64,000 nt of DNA from NCBI RefSeq assembly GCF_000425805.1, contig NZ_KE384459.1, positions 33,719 to 97,718 of the forward strand, written 5' to 3'. The DNA comes from Pseudomonas vranovensis DSM 16006 (GTDB lineage Bacteria; Pseudomonadota; Gammaproteobacteria; Pseudomonadales; Pseudomonadaceae). Both the position numbers and the translations under genes were made by a program. The notes under the pieces are model-generated. The model had not been told where the DNA came from. It made no database searches and saw only the letters and a program-made list of their open reading frames with translations. Numbering within the stretch: the first letter of the stretch is position 1; each line of letters begins with the position of its first letter. Of the stretch, positions 8,918-17,224 are shown in pieces.

Positions 8918-9981
8918 GCTTTGGCCTCTCGCAGGCATGCGGAAGAAATTCGATCTTCAATTTCAGATCGAGACAAAGACGACACTGCATTCAAATTTGC
9001 CCACGCGCGCTGGGTGTTTCGAAGGATGTACTCACGATTCTCGGGATGGAGTTCGGCGCGCCACGAGTTGATGCAAAGGGCTAATGCCAACCGTGTGGCC
9101 AGCAGCTCCGGCAGCAGCGCCAGCTCTTCATGTGTAAGCGGATTGTGTTGATGGTAAGCGCCAATGACATCCAATGCCGGCGCCAGGACGTCGCCGGCCT
9201 GCCCAAGGTGGTAGGAAGCGGCCACCGCTACCTCGTTGACCAAAGGTGCGTACACCATGTCCCCGAAATCAAGAATGCTGCGCAGAACATCAGGATGCTT
9301 GGCATCCACGATAATGTTGTGCGGGTTCGTGTCATTGTGAATCACTTGTTTTCGCAGCCGAGGGACCCGGGGCAAGACAACGGACTCGTACAGATCAAGA
9401 CGTTGCTCGACCAATTTACGCCCCTGACCGGGTTCGATGTGAATCAGAAGCGGTCGAAGGTGCGCGGCATGCTGCATGTCCCAGAGCAGCGCATGCCCGG
9501 CGGCAGGATGAGTGAAGCCTTCCAGCGCTACGTCAAGCCGGGCAATGGACTGCCCGATCACTCGGCGAAACGCCGTTGTAGTGCTACTCACGCAGTGAAG
9601 GGGCATTCCGTCTTCAAAAGACAGGAGCCGGACCAGCATGTGCTGCCCATCAATCTCGACAAAGGTGGCGTACTCGCCTGCAAGCGACGGATGCACGCGT
9701 TGAACCGGAAGACCGGGATCTTGACGCTCGATTCTGCGCATCGCCTGGTTGTGAAAGTCGACCACATCCGGATTCTCGAGCGGATGGGAGAGCTTGAGCA
9801 AGCGCGATGACCCGTCATCAAGCATCACGCGGAAATTGAGGTCTCGTTCGCCGCCCAACTTGTGAAGCGTGCCGCTCAATCCAAACTGCTGCTGGAGCAC
9901 AGCGCACGCTTGCGCATCAGTGACCAGCGCTGGAGCGGCTTCCAGTAAGCTGTCATCAACAGCTAAATTTTCAAGGGGCAT
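8914..9981 (-). CDS. Hydroxylysine-kinase-like APH family kinase
   Basis: A 355-residue APH/choline-kinase-fold protein expected to phosphorylate a small hydroxylated amine. The catalytic loop is VIHNDTNPHNIIVD and the metal-binding DFG-like motif is ILDFGDMVYAPLVNEVA. The C-terminal region around ELHPENREYILRNTQ and the N-terminal ERDLNFRV resemble mammalian hydroxylysine kinase (AGPHD1/HYKK) more than antibiotic kinases. It is translationally coupled by ATGA to the phospholyase-like gene, which is the enzyme pair known for hydroxylysine and phosphoethanolamine catabolism. The start at 9981 has GAGGA eight bases upstream; a reading to 10035 is possible but lacks a good site. It was not judged an aminoglycoside resistance gene, given this context. 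Confidence 0.85.
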   Translation of the reverse strand: MPLENLAVDDSLLEAAPALVTDAQACAVLQQQFGLSGTLHKLGGERDLNFRVMLDDGSSRLLKLSHPLENPDVVDFHNQAMRRIERQDPGLPVQRVHPSLAGEYATFVEIDGQHMLVRLLSFEDGMPLHCVSSTTTAFRRVIGQSIARLDVALEGFTHPAAGHALLWDMQHAAHLRPLLIHIEPGQGRKLVEQRLDLYESVVLPRVPRLRKQVIHNDTNPHNIIVDAKHPDVLRSILDFGDMVYAPLVNEVAVAASYHLGQAGDVLAPALDVIGAYHQHNPLTHEELALLPELLATRLALALCINSWRAELHPENREYILRNTQRAWANLNAVSSLSRSEIEDRISSACLREAKA

Positions 9982-10038
9982 GAATCCCGTCCTCATCCGG
10001 CTTTCGAATGGCGCCCCTGTTTCCAAGGGCGCCATGCA

Positions 10039-11070
10039 TCACTTATTGGCCCAAGCGTTGAAGCGCTCCTCCAGATCCTCACCGTGATCGATCCAGAACT
10101 CGGCGTCGGTAGCCCGGGCGTTTTTCAGATTTTCAGGTGCCGTCGGGAGTTTTTCGCCAACACGCTTATCTACCAGGCTCATCGCGTTGGTGTTGCTGGG
10201 CCCATAAGGGATGGCTTCGACGTAGTTCTTCTGTTGAACAGGCTCGCTGGCGAAAGCGATGAAATTCTCTGCCAATTCCTTTTTCGCAGACCCTTTCACG
10301 ATTGCCCAGTGGTCAAGGTCGTAAAGGCTCCCATTCCATTGCATTGCAAATGACTGGCCCTCCTCCTGGGCAGAGGTGACGCGACCGTTGTAGGCGGAGG
10401 TCATGACCACGTCACCGGCTACCAGCCACTGCAGCGGCTGCGCCCCGGAATCCCACCATTGGATGTTGGGTTTGATTTCGTCGAGCTTTTTGAATGCGCG
10501 TTGAATACCCGCTTCAGTGCCGAGAACCTTGTAGAGGTCCTGGTTGCTGACACCGTCCGCAAGCAGCGCGAACTCCAGCGTGAATTTCGCTCCACGGCGA
10601 AGGCCGCGCTTACCGGGATACTTCTTCATGTCCCAGAAATCGGCCCAACCTTGCGGGCTTGCGGCGAGCTTATTGGGATCGTAGGTCAGCACAGTCGACC
10701 AGATGAAAATGCCGACACCACAATCGCTGACGGCGGCAGGAATGAAATCCTCCTTCTTCCCTATCCGGCTCCAGTCCAAGGGTTCGAACAACCCCTCGCT
10801 GCAACCACGGATGAGCTCGGGAGATTCGACCTCCACCACATCCCAACTGGTTTTACCGGTGTCGGCCATCACCTTGATCTTGGCCATTTCACCGTTGTAG
10901 TCGTCCGCCGTGATGGTCGTGGCACTCTTGGCCGTGAAGGGTTTGTAGAACGCCTTTTCTTGAGCCTGGCGATTGTTCCCGCCAAAGGAAACCACGGTTA
11001 GCGTTTCAGCGGCATTCAACGGGCCTGCAATCGTTCCAAGCAAAAGTACCGCTGCGATTTTCTTATTCAT
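10039..11070 (-). CDS. Periplasmic polyamine-type ABC substrate-binding protein
   Basis: A 343-residue exported binding protein. Residues 1-20 (MNKKIAAVLLLGTIAGPLNA) are a signal peptide. The mature part has the PotD/PotF-like lobe pattern: LTVVSFGGNNRQAQEKAFYK, WDVVEVESPEL and WWDSGAQPLQWL. Such proteins deliver polyamines or related cations to an ABC importer. No ATPase or permease genes are adjacent, so it either works with a transporter encoded elsewhere or has a sensing role. It is the first gene of the minus-strand unit with the kinase and phospholyase, which suggests an amine or amino-alcohol ligand. A palindrome between -35 and -10 boxes at 11191-11219 should control it. Confidence 0.88.
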   Translation of the reverse strand: MNKKIAAVLLLGTIAGPLNAAETLTVVSFGGNNRQAQEKAFYKPFTAKSATTITADDYNGEMAKIKVMADTGKTSWDVVEVESPELIRGCSEGLFEPLDWSRIGKKEDFIPAAVSDCGVGIFIWSTVLTYDPNKLAASPQGWADFWDMKKYPGKRGLRRGAKFTLEFALLADGVSNQDLYKVLGTEAGIQRAFKKLDEIKPNIQWWDSGAQPLQWLVAGDVVMTSAYNGRVTSAQEEGQSFAMQWNGSLYDLDHWAIVKGSAKKELAENFIAFASEPVQQKNYVEAIPYGPSNTNAMSLVDKRVGEKLPTAPENLKNARATDAEFWIDHGEDLEERFNAWANK

Positions 11071-11190
11071 GCGTCTCTCCAGGTCAGCTACGGGTCGTGG
11101 GCAGCTTTAAAGGGATGGCAGTTTTCTTGTAGTGGCAGCATCGATCGAATGTGGTGCTTGCCCTGATGGGGACAACATCCATTAAAACAC

Positions 11191-11219
11191 ATAATAAATA
11201 TGATGCATCATGTTTTGAA
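11191..11219 (-). promoter_or_regulatory. Promoter with palindromic operator (GntR/FCD candidate)
   Basis: On the minus strand TTCAAA (11214-11219) and TATTAT (11191-11196) are separated by exactly 17 bp, a good sigma-70 promoter reading toward the binding-protein gene. The spacer is almost filled by the perfect 12-bp palindrome ATGATGCATCAT at 11200-11211. A wider pair, AAAACA at 11184-11189 with TGTTTT at 11211-11216, frames it. A repressor bound here would block the polymerase. The GntR/FCD gene at 12057, transcribed with the divergent SDR, is the natural candidate. The site is seen directly; the regulator assignment is inference. Confidence 0.6.
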
Positions 11220-11254
11220 CTACACTCTTCCTCACCAATGACAGGGATCCCGCC

Positions 11255-11989
11255 ATGACCGAACAACGTACTTTGCTTCTCACCGGTGCGAGCCGGGGCA
11301 TCGGCCACGCAACCGTGAAACACTTCAGTGCTGCGGGTTGGCGAGTCTTTACCGCTTCGAGGCAGGATCTGGGCGAAGGCTGCCCGTGGGCCGAAGGGCT
11401 GGCCAACCACATTCACCTCGACCTCGGGAACGTGGAGGATGTGCAGAACAGCCTTGCAGAAATCCGGGAGAAACTCGGTGGCCGACTGGATGCTCTAGTC
11501 AACAACGCCGGCATGTCGCCCAAAGGCTCAGATGGGGAGCGGCTAGGCGTATTGGAATCCGACTATTCGACCTGGCTGAAGGTTTTCAATGTGAATATCT
11601 TCTCGACAGCACTACTGGCTCGGGGGCTTTTCGAGGAGCTCAAGACGGCGAGAGGCTCAGTTATCAACGTCACTTCCATTGCGGGTTCGCGCGTCCACCC
11701 ATTCGCAGGTGTCGCTTACGCCTGCTCAAAAGCGGCACTATCGGCCCTGACCCGCGAAATGGCACATGACTTCGGGCCTCATGGTGTTCGCGTAAATGCA
11801 ATCGCTCCCGGGGAAATCGATACCGCCATTCTATCCGCCGGTACCGAGCTGATCGTTGAGCGGTCGATTCCAATGAAACGCATGGGTAAGCCCGAGGAAG
11901 TCGCCGCACTCGTGCATTTTCTCTGCACGCACGGCGCTTCGTATATCAATGGCGCAGAAATTCACGTTAACGGTGGGCAACATGTTTGA
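11255..11989 (+). CDS. SDR family NAD(P)-dependent oxidoreductase
   Basis: A 244-residue classical short-chain dehydrogenase/reductase. The cofactor motif TGASRGIG is at residues 10-17, NNAG follows near residue 85, and the catalytic Ser-Tyr-Lys set is seen as TSIAGS and YACSK; the C-terminal VNAIAPGEIDTAIL and YINGAEIHVNGG are typical. It oxidises or reduces a hydroxyl/carbonyl group. It diverges from the binding-protein/kinase/phospholyase unit and is followed by a GntR regulator, so it may act on the aldehyde or alcohol formed in that pathway. The ATG at 11255 follows a purine-rich AGGGA stretch. Confidence 0.92.
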   Translation: MTEQRTLLLTGASRGIGHATVKHFSAAGWRVFTASRQDLGEGCPWAEGLANHIHLDLGNVEDVQNSLAEIREKLGGRLDALVNNAGMSPKGSDGERLGVLESDYSTWLKVFNVNIFSTALLARGLFEELKTARGSVINVTSIAGSRVHPFAGVAYACSKAALSALTREMAHDFGPHGVRVNAIAPGEIDTAILSAGTELIVERSIPMKRMGKPEEVAALVHFLCTHGASYINGAEIHVNGGQHV

Positions 11990-12056
11990 GTTACTCGATA
12001 ATCGCTGCCGGTAGCCTCCCCTATTCAGCCGGGCATGTGCCGCACACGAGTACGCG

Positions 12057-12731
12057 ATGAATTACCCTATTGAGAACCTGAAACACTCCTACCTTGGCAG
12101 CGGTATTTATGGCTTGCTCCGGGAAGCGTTGATCACTGGCCGCTTCCAGCCTAACGACCGGCTGCGCATACGCGACCTCGCTGAACAATTGGGTACGAGT
12201 GTCACGCCTGTACGGGACGCCATTCTTCAATTGGCGAAGGAGCAGGCTCTGGTTCTCAAGACACCACGGGACATTCGCGTCCCTGTACTGACCTCCAAGC
12301 AGTACCTGGAGATCAGAAGCATTCGGCTCTCGCTCGAAGGATTGGCAGCCGAGACCGCCGCGTCGTTAGCGACCCCGCAGCAATTGATGCGGCTGGAAAC
12401 CTGCATTCAGAACAACCTCGCAGCGATCAAAGACAATGACTTGACGTCAGCATTGACCTTCAATCACGAGTTTCACTTCCGGTTGACGGAAATCGCTGAC
12501 ATGCCGGTACTGACCAGCCTGCTGGACGGCTTGTGGATGCGTACCGGGCCGCTCATTGCACGTGCCTATGGAAGCTTCAACGAACGCATGGCCATTGACC
12601 ATCACTGGGATGTACTTGACGCGCTCAAAAAGTGCGATGGCGCGGGAGCTCGCGCGGCAATCTGCAACGACATACTTGATGGAAGTCAGAAGATGCTGGA
12701 GTACGTTCAACTTGAGCATGATGAACAGTGA
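12057..12731 (+). CDS. GntR-family (FCD) transcriptional regulator
   Basis: A 224-residue regulator. An N-terminal winged helix-turn-helix (LREALITGRFQPNDRLRIRD, LAEQLGTSVTPVRDAILQLA) is followed by an all-alpha FCD ligand domain with the metal-binding His pattern FNHEFHFRL and HHWDVLDAL. FCD-type GntR proteins usually repress catabolic genes until an acid or amino-acid-like effector binds. It lies 67 bp after the SDR on the same strand. The palindrome at 11200-11211 in the divergent promoter is the best visible operator candidate. Confidence 0.9.
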   Translation: MNYPIENLKHSYLGSGIYGLLREALITGRFQPNDRLRIRDLAEQLGTSVTPVRDAILQLAKEQALVLKTPRDIRVPVLTSKQYLEIRSIRLSLEGLAAETAASLATPQQLMRLETCIQNNLAAIKDNDLTSALTFNHEFHFRLTEIADMPVLTSLLDGLWMRTGPLIARAYGSFNERMAIDHHWDVLDALKKCDGAGARAAICNDILDGSQKMLEYVQLEHDEQ

Positions 12732-12770
12732 TGGCAGCAGTTCTTGGCAGACCGCCGCCATCGTTTGCGA

Positions 12771-12965
12771 TTACTGCTTATCGGGATAGCCGGCCTCGAT
12801 CAGCACTGCAAGAAAAGCGTCCTCGTCCAGCGCACTCTGGACTCTGACTTCCCGTGCTGGCGGATCGGTTTCAATGAGTGCGTGCGGATCGACACTCAGC
12901 AGCGCCTGGGTGACCGTCCTGGCACAGCCGCCGCAGGTCATGTTAGGTATATGGAAACGAAGCAT
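12771..12965 (-). CDS. copZ: CopZ-like copper chaperone
   Basis: A 64-residue single heavy-metal-associated domain. It begins MLRFHIPNMTCGGCARTVTQ with the metal-binding Met-Thr-Cys-x-x-Cys motif, and has the usual alternating strand/helix pattern ending EAGYPDKQ. Such chaperones carry Cu(I) in the cytoplasm to P1B ATPases and regulators. The start at 12965 is fixed by AGGAG six bases upstream; a 27-codon upstream extension has no site. It is the last gene of the minus-strand run with the ATPase at 14361-16934, though 84 bp separate it from the preceding small gene, so it may also have its own promoter. Confidence 0.88.
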   Translation of the reverse strand: MLRFHIPNMTCGGCARTVTQALLSVDPHALIETDPPAREVRVQSALDEDAFLAVLIEAGYPDKQ

Positions 12966-13049
12966 ATTGATCTCCTGATTGCTGACTACATTACAGAAAG
13001 TAAAACGTGACCTTAACGACATCACGCCAAGTGTGAACACTGGCAACCT

Positions 13050-13298
13050 TCACTCGTACAGCGTTGACTCATCGTTGGCACGGGGTACTTGCGAGGTACG
13101 TTCCTGTGCTCGGCGGCGTTCTTCGGCGTATTTCGGGTTTCTCACCAATCTGCCGTCATCCCACACATAGCGCGGTGCAAGCGCCTCATTATCCATATCG
13201 TAATTGCCATTGTTCTTCGGGTTCCCCCCTGTGGCCTGTACGGCACCAGACGCCAGTGCAACCCCTACGAAAAACACCCTGGACATCATTCTTTTCAC
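13050..13298 (-). CDS. Small periplasmic protein in the copper operon
   Basis: An 82-residue protein of unknown function. Residues 1-22 (MKRMMSRVFFVGVALASGAV, then QA) form a signal peptide. The mature 60 residues are polar and rich in Asn, Asp, Glu and Arg, with one Trp, no Cys and no His, so a direct copper-binding role is not evident beyond the Met of YDMDNEALAP. It lies 24 bp downstream of the ferredoxin-reductase gene and upstream of copZ, inside the copper run. I do not recognise a family. Confidence 0.65.
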   Translation of the reverse strand: MKRMMSRVFFVGVALASGAVQATGGNPKNNGNYDMDNEALAPRYVWDDGRLVRNPKYAEERRRAQERTSQVPRANDESTLYE

Positions 13299-13322
13299 AA
13301 CCGACTCCTGTGTAGATTGAAC

Positions 13323-14348
13323 TTATGTCTTCCCTAATGGTGATACCGGCGTAAAGAACACGTCGGCATGCACGTCCTCGGCCCTCCCCGCCTGTAACAG
13401 GGTTAATTGCATGGCCGCGTCTACCATCGCTGGGGGGCCGGCGACGTACACTTTCCAGCCGTCGAAATCCTTCAGGTCTGCAGCGATGGCATCTGTGACG
13501 AGGCCGGTACGCCAACCTGTTGCCGCAGTGGCATCCGATAGAACGGGCATGAACACCAGGTTGGAGTAACGTTGCGCCAATCGCTCGAAGTGTTCGACCA
13601 GGTAGAGATCGCGCTCACTGCGTGTGCCGAAATAGCAATGGATCGGTTGCTTCATTCCGTACGCAAGGGCTGTCTCGATAATTGACTTGATCGGTGCAAG
13701 GCCCGAGCCACCGGCAATGCATAGCATCGGTCCACTGTGTTGTTCACGAAGGTAGGAAGCGCCGAATGGCCCTTCCACCACAACCGGATCCCCAACCTTC
13801 AACAGCGTGTGGATACGTTCGCTCGCCGCACCGCCTGGCACGCGGCGAATATGGAACTCCAGTGCTCGCTCGCCAGGCCTGCTCGCCATCGAATAGTCGC
13901 GTGTGGCTGCACCCGGGAACGTGAGACGAGCGTATTGGCCTGCACTAAAGGCCATCGAATCAGCGCCATCGGCGACAACAAGGCGGACCTGCATGATGTC
14001 GTGGGTCACATGCTCGACGGTTTCCACCCGGCAGCTCAGCCGGCGATGGGGGTGCGCTGGAACCCATTCGTCACCACCAAGCCAGGCGATAACTGCATCC
14101 GTTCTTGGGATGGCACGGCAAGCGAGGATCAGGCCCTGGGCCTTCTCCTCGTCAGAGAGCGCAAAGCGACTGTGATCCAGCAGGTCTACCTCACCGCTGA
14201 TCAGGCGTGACTTGCACGATCCACAGCGGCCGGAGCGGCAGCCATGCGGAAAGGAAATCTCGTCAGCGAGTGCCGCTTCCAGCACGGTCATGCCCGCCGA
14301 CACCGTGAGCGTGCGACCGGCTTGGCGTATTTCGATACGTTTGCTCAT
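13323..14348 (-). CDS. Ferredoxin/flavin NAD(P)H oxidoreductase
   Basis: A 341-residue electron-transfer protein. The N-terminal 90 residues are a plant-type [2Fe-2S] ferredoxin with FPHGCRSGRCGSCKSRL and a fourth Cys in LACRAIP. They are followed by an FAD-binding domain (RDYSMAS) and an NAD(P)-binding domain (GGSGLAPIKSI; CYFGTRSERDLYL; VAGPPAMVDAA). The architecture resembles CDP-6-deoxy-glucoseen reductase, toluene-monooxygenase and phenol-hydroxylase reductases. The ATG at 14348 lies 13 bp after the copper ATPase stop and has AGAGGTG six bases upstream, so the two are co-transcribed. No oxygenase partner is nearby. A role in reducing copper or repairing metal-stressed proteins is inference from position. 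Confidence 0.85.
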   Translation of the reverse strand: MSKRIEIRQAGRTLTVSAGMTVLEAALADEISFPHGCRSGRCGSCKSRLISGEVDLLDHSRFALSDEEKAQGLILACRAIPRTDAVIAWLGGDEWVPAHPHRRLSCRVETVEHVTHDIMQVRLVVADGADSMAFSAGQYARLTFPGAATRDYSMASRPGERALEFHIRRVPGGAASERIHTLLKVGDPVVVEGPFGASYLREQHSGPMLCIAGGSGLAPIKSIIETALAYGMKQPIHCYFGTRSERDLYLVEHFERLAQRYSNLVFMPVLSDATAATGWRTGLVTDAIAADLKDFDGWKVYVAGPPAMVDAAMQLTLLQAGRAEDVHADVFFTPVSPLGKT

Positions 14349-14360
14349 GGTGCGCACCTC

Positions 14361-16934
14361 TCAACGCTCATTCATCAGCCCTGACACGGACGGCGGCGCC
14401 GCATTCGGCATTGCCTCGACCTGCGGCTCAACCGCCATCGGGACCTGCAAACGCTTGAGCCGAAGCGCGTTACCGAGCACGAAGACACTCGAAAGCGCCA
14501 TCGCGGCGGCGGCGAAGATCGGCGAAAGCAAGGTGCCGTCAAGGGGATACAGCAGCCCCGCCGCAACCGGAATCAGCACCGCGTTATAGGCGAAGGCCCA
14601 GAACAGGTTCTGCTTGATGTTGCGAATTGTCGCCTGACTGAGGGCAATGGCATTCGGCACGCCACGCAGGTCGCCCGACATCAGCACCACGTCGGCCGCT
14701 TCAATGGCCACATCGGTACCCGTGCCAATGGCAAGCCCGACGTCCGCTTCAGCGAGCGCGGGTGCGTCGTTGATACCGTCACCCACAAAGGCCACCCGTG
14801 CACCGTCGCTGCGAAACTTCTTCAGGGCCGCAACCTTGCCGTCAGGCAGGACCTCGGCCGCCACTTCATCGATACCCAACTGTTTGGCGATTGCCGCGGC
14901 CGTGGCGGCGTTGTCTCCGGTAATCATCGCAACCTTGAGCCCGAGCGCGTGAAGCGCCTTGATTGCATCGGGGGTTGTCTCCTTGATCGGGTCGGCCACT
15001 GCGATGACCGCCGCCAGGCGACCATCAATCGCGGCATACAGCGGGCTCTTGCCTTGCTCGCCAAGACGGCGTGCGGTCGGCAGAAGGCTCGTCACATCCA
15101 GGCCGAGATGGGTCATGAACCGATCCGCGCCGACAGCGACGGTATGGCCTGTGACGTTGGCCGACACACCATAGCCCGGGGTGGCCTCGAAACCCTCGGC
15201 GGCGGCCACCGTAAGGTCACGCTGCTGCGCAGCGACGACGATCGCTTCAGCGATGGGGTGCTCGGAGCGGGCCTCGACGGCCGCAACCAGCGCCAGCACT
15301 TCGTCATAGGCAAATCCGTCAGCGGTAATGAGGTCGGTCAGCTCGGGCCGGCCTTTGGTCAGCGTGCCGGTCTTGTCGAGTGCGATGACACTCACATCAC
15401 GCAGCGCCTGCAAGGCTTCGCCCTTGCGAAAGAGCACGCCAAGCTCAGCCGCCCTGCCCGTACCGACCATGATCGAGGTCGGTGTGGCCAGCCCCATGGC
15501 GCATGGGCAGGCGATAATGAGCACTGCTACTGCGTTGACCAGCGCAAACGTGAGCGCCGGGGCCGGACCGAAGAACAGCCAGACAAGGAATGTCAGCGTG
15601 GCAGCAGCCATGACCGCTGGGACAAACCACATGGTCACCTTGTCGACCAGCGCCTGGATTGGCAGTTTGGACCCCTGCGCTTGCTCGACCAGGCGAATGA
15701 TCTGCGCCAGCACGGTATTGGCACCGACATTGGTCACGCGAAAACTGAAAGCGCCGGTCTTGTTGATCGTACCGCCAACGACCTCGGCGCCGACACCTTT
15801 TGCCACCGGCACGGGCTCACCGCTGATCATGCTCTCGTCAACATAGGAGGCGCCCTCGACAACCTCACCGTCGAGCGGAATTTTTTCGCCCGGACGCACG
15901 AACACGATGTCATTCGCGGCGACCTGATCGAGCGCGACCTCAATGGTTTTGCCGTCGCGCTCCACACGTGCAGTCTTGGCCTGCAGCCCGACCAGCCGCT
16001 TGATTGCTTGCGAGGTTTTACCTTTGGCGCGCGCCTCCAGCGTGCGTCCAAGCAGGATCAGCGTCACGATCACCGCCGCCGCTTCGAAATAGACGTTGGC
16101 GGTGCCCTGTGGCAGCACCTCGGGGGCAAACGTTGCGACCAGCGAGTAACCATAGGCCGCTGCGGTGCCGACCGACACCAGCGAGTTCATGTCCGGCGCA
16201 CCGCGTAACAAGGCGGGTATGCCTTTTTGGAAGAACCGCAGCCCCGGCCCGAACAGCACCAGCGTGGCGAGCACGAACTGCACATGCCAGTTCATCTGCT
16301 GACCGAGCACCCCCATCACCCAGTGATGCATGGCCGGAATCAGGTGCGAGCCCATTTCGAGAATGAACACTGGCAAGGTGAGCACGGCCGCAATCAGCAA
16401 CGAGCGACGCAGGGATCGGGCTTCGTTTTCTCGGCGCTCGCTGTCCTGATCGCCGGCATCCGCCGTGTCCGAAGACAAGGGACGAGAGGTATAACCCGCC
16501 TGTTTGACCGCTGCCTGAAGGTCGGTCGCCGCAAGGGCACCGGCAAGGTAACGCACCTGCGCGCGCTCCGTGGCCAGGTTGACAGTGGCCTCGAGCACAC
16601 CGGGAACGTGTTTCAGCGCCTTTTCTACCCGCCCGACGCACGAGGCGCAGGTCATGCCCTCGATTGACAGTTCAAGGCGCTGCTCCGGGACGCTGTAGCC
16701 CGCACGCTCGATGGCACGCACCGCCGCCTGCGGATCGGCCACGCCGGTAAAGGTCAAGTCGGCACGTTCGGTGGCGAGGTTGACCGTGGCCGAATGCACA
16801 CCCGGGACTGCTGCGAGGGCACGTTCGACCCGGCCAACGCAGGAGGCGCAGGTCATGCCTTCGACCGGCAGGCTCAAGCGACGATTTGCGGACTTGGATG
16901 AACTGGAATCTGGTTGCACGGCAACGGAAGTCAT
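14361..16934 (-). CDS. copA: Copper-translocating P1B-type ATPase
   Basis: An 857-residue heavy-metal ATPase exporting Cu(I) from the cytoplasm. Two N-terminal HMA domains carry MTCASC at residues 27-32 and 94-99. The membrane metal site is C476-P-C478. D520 in the DKTGT loop is the phosphorylated residue, and GDGINDAP closes the catalytic domain. Eight membrane segments are expected. All key residues are present. The start has AAGGGG seven bases upstream. It leads a run of reductase, small periplasmic protein and CopZ, preceded by a CueR-type promoter at 16968-16998. No cueR gene is in the window. Confidence 0.95.
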   Translation of the reverse strand: MTSVAVQPDSSSSKSANRRLSLPVEGMTCASCVGRVERALAAVPGVHSATVNLATERADLTFTGVADPQAAVRAIERAGYSVPEQRLELSIEGMTCASCVGRVEKALKHVPGVLEATVNLATERAQVRYLAGALAATDLQAAVKQAGYTSRPLSSDTADAGDQDSERRENEARSLRRSLLIAAVLTLPVFILEMGSHLIPAMHHWVMGVLGQQMNWHVQFVLATLVLFGPGLRFFQKGIPALLRGAPDMNSLVSVGTAAAYGYSLVATFAPEVLPQGTANVYFEAAAVIVTLILLGRTLEARAKGKTSQAIKRLVGLQAKTARVERDGKTIEVALDQVAANDIVFVRPGEKIPLDGEVVEGASYVDESMISGEPVPVAKGVGAEVVGGTINKTGAFSFRVTNVGANTVLAQIIRLVEQAQGSKLPIQALVDKVTMWFVPAVMAAATLTFLVWLFFGPAPALTFALVNAVAVLIIACPCAMGLATPTSIMVGTGRAAELGVLFRKGEALQALRDVSVIALDKTGTLTKGRPELTDLITADGFAYDEVLALVAAVEARSEHPIAEAIVVAAQQRDLTVAAAEGFEATPGYGVSANVTGHTVAVGADRFMTHLGLDVTSLLPTARRLGEQGKSPLYAAIDGRLAAVIAVADPIKETTPDAIKALHALGLKVAMITGDNAATAAAIAKQLGIDEVAAEVLPDGKVAALKKFRSDGARVAFVGDGINDAPALAEADVGLAIGTGTDVAIEAADVVLMSGDLRGVPNAIALSQATIRNIKQNLFWAFAYNAVLIPVAAGLLYPLDGTLLSPIFAAAAMALSSVFVLGNALRLKRLQVPMAVEPQVEAMPNAAPPSVSGLMNER

Positions 16935-16967
16935 TGAACTGCCCCTTGAGTGGTACTGTTGGCGCCA

Positions 16968-16998
16968 AGCCTGAAACCTCCCAAGAGGGAAAGGTCAA
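16968..16998 (-). promoter_or_regulatory. CueR/MerR-type promoter of the copper ATPase
   Basis: On the minus strand the -35 box TTGACC (16993-16998) and a poor -10 box CAGGCT (16968-16973) are separated by 19 bp, the overlong spacer typical of MerR-family activation. The spacer carries an imperfect dyad, ACCT...AGGT, at 16976-16995, centred between the boxes and resembling CueR sites of copA promoters. Transcription would start about 25-30 bases before the copA ATG. The CueR assignment follows from known CueR promoters plus the downstream gene; binding is not shown. Confidence 0.75.
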
Positions 16999-17224
16999 GG
17001 CCCCAGGGTGATTTATTTTGCATTTGCCATTCAGGCGAGGCTGACGGCCCTCGCGCTGCGCCCGCGTGCAAAGCTTCCAGCCACCGCCCAGCGTCCAGTG
17101 CCGGAACGCAGGACCTCCCCAGCCCCTCGATGCTTTGGGATTGACCTGCATCAAACAGGCGGGACAGGACAGGTGTAGATAAGTAAGGGGTTATATGAAC
17201 CTCTTTTCCTTCGGAGTAACTCCC

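Noticed and set aside
8914..9981. Aminoglycoside resistance gene
   Set aside because: The APH fold is shared, but overall similarity and coupling to a phospholyase-like enzyme point to metabolite phosphorylation.
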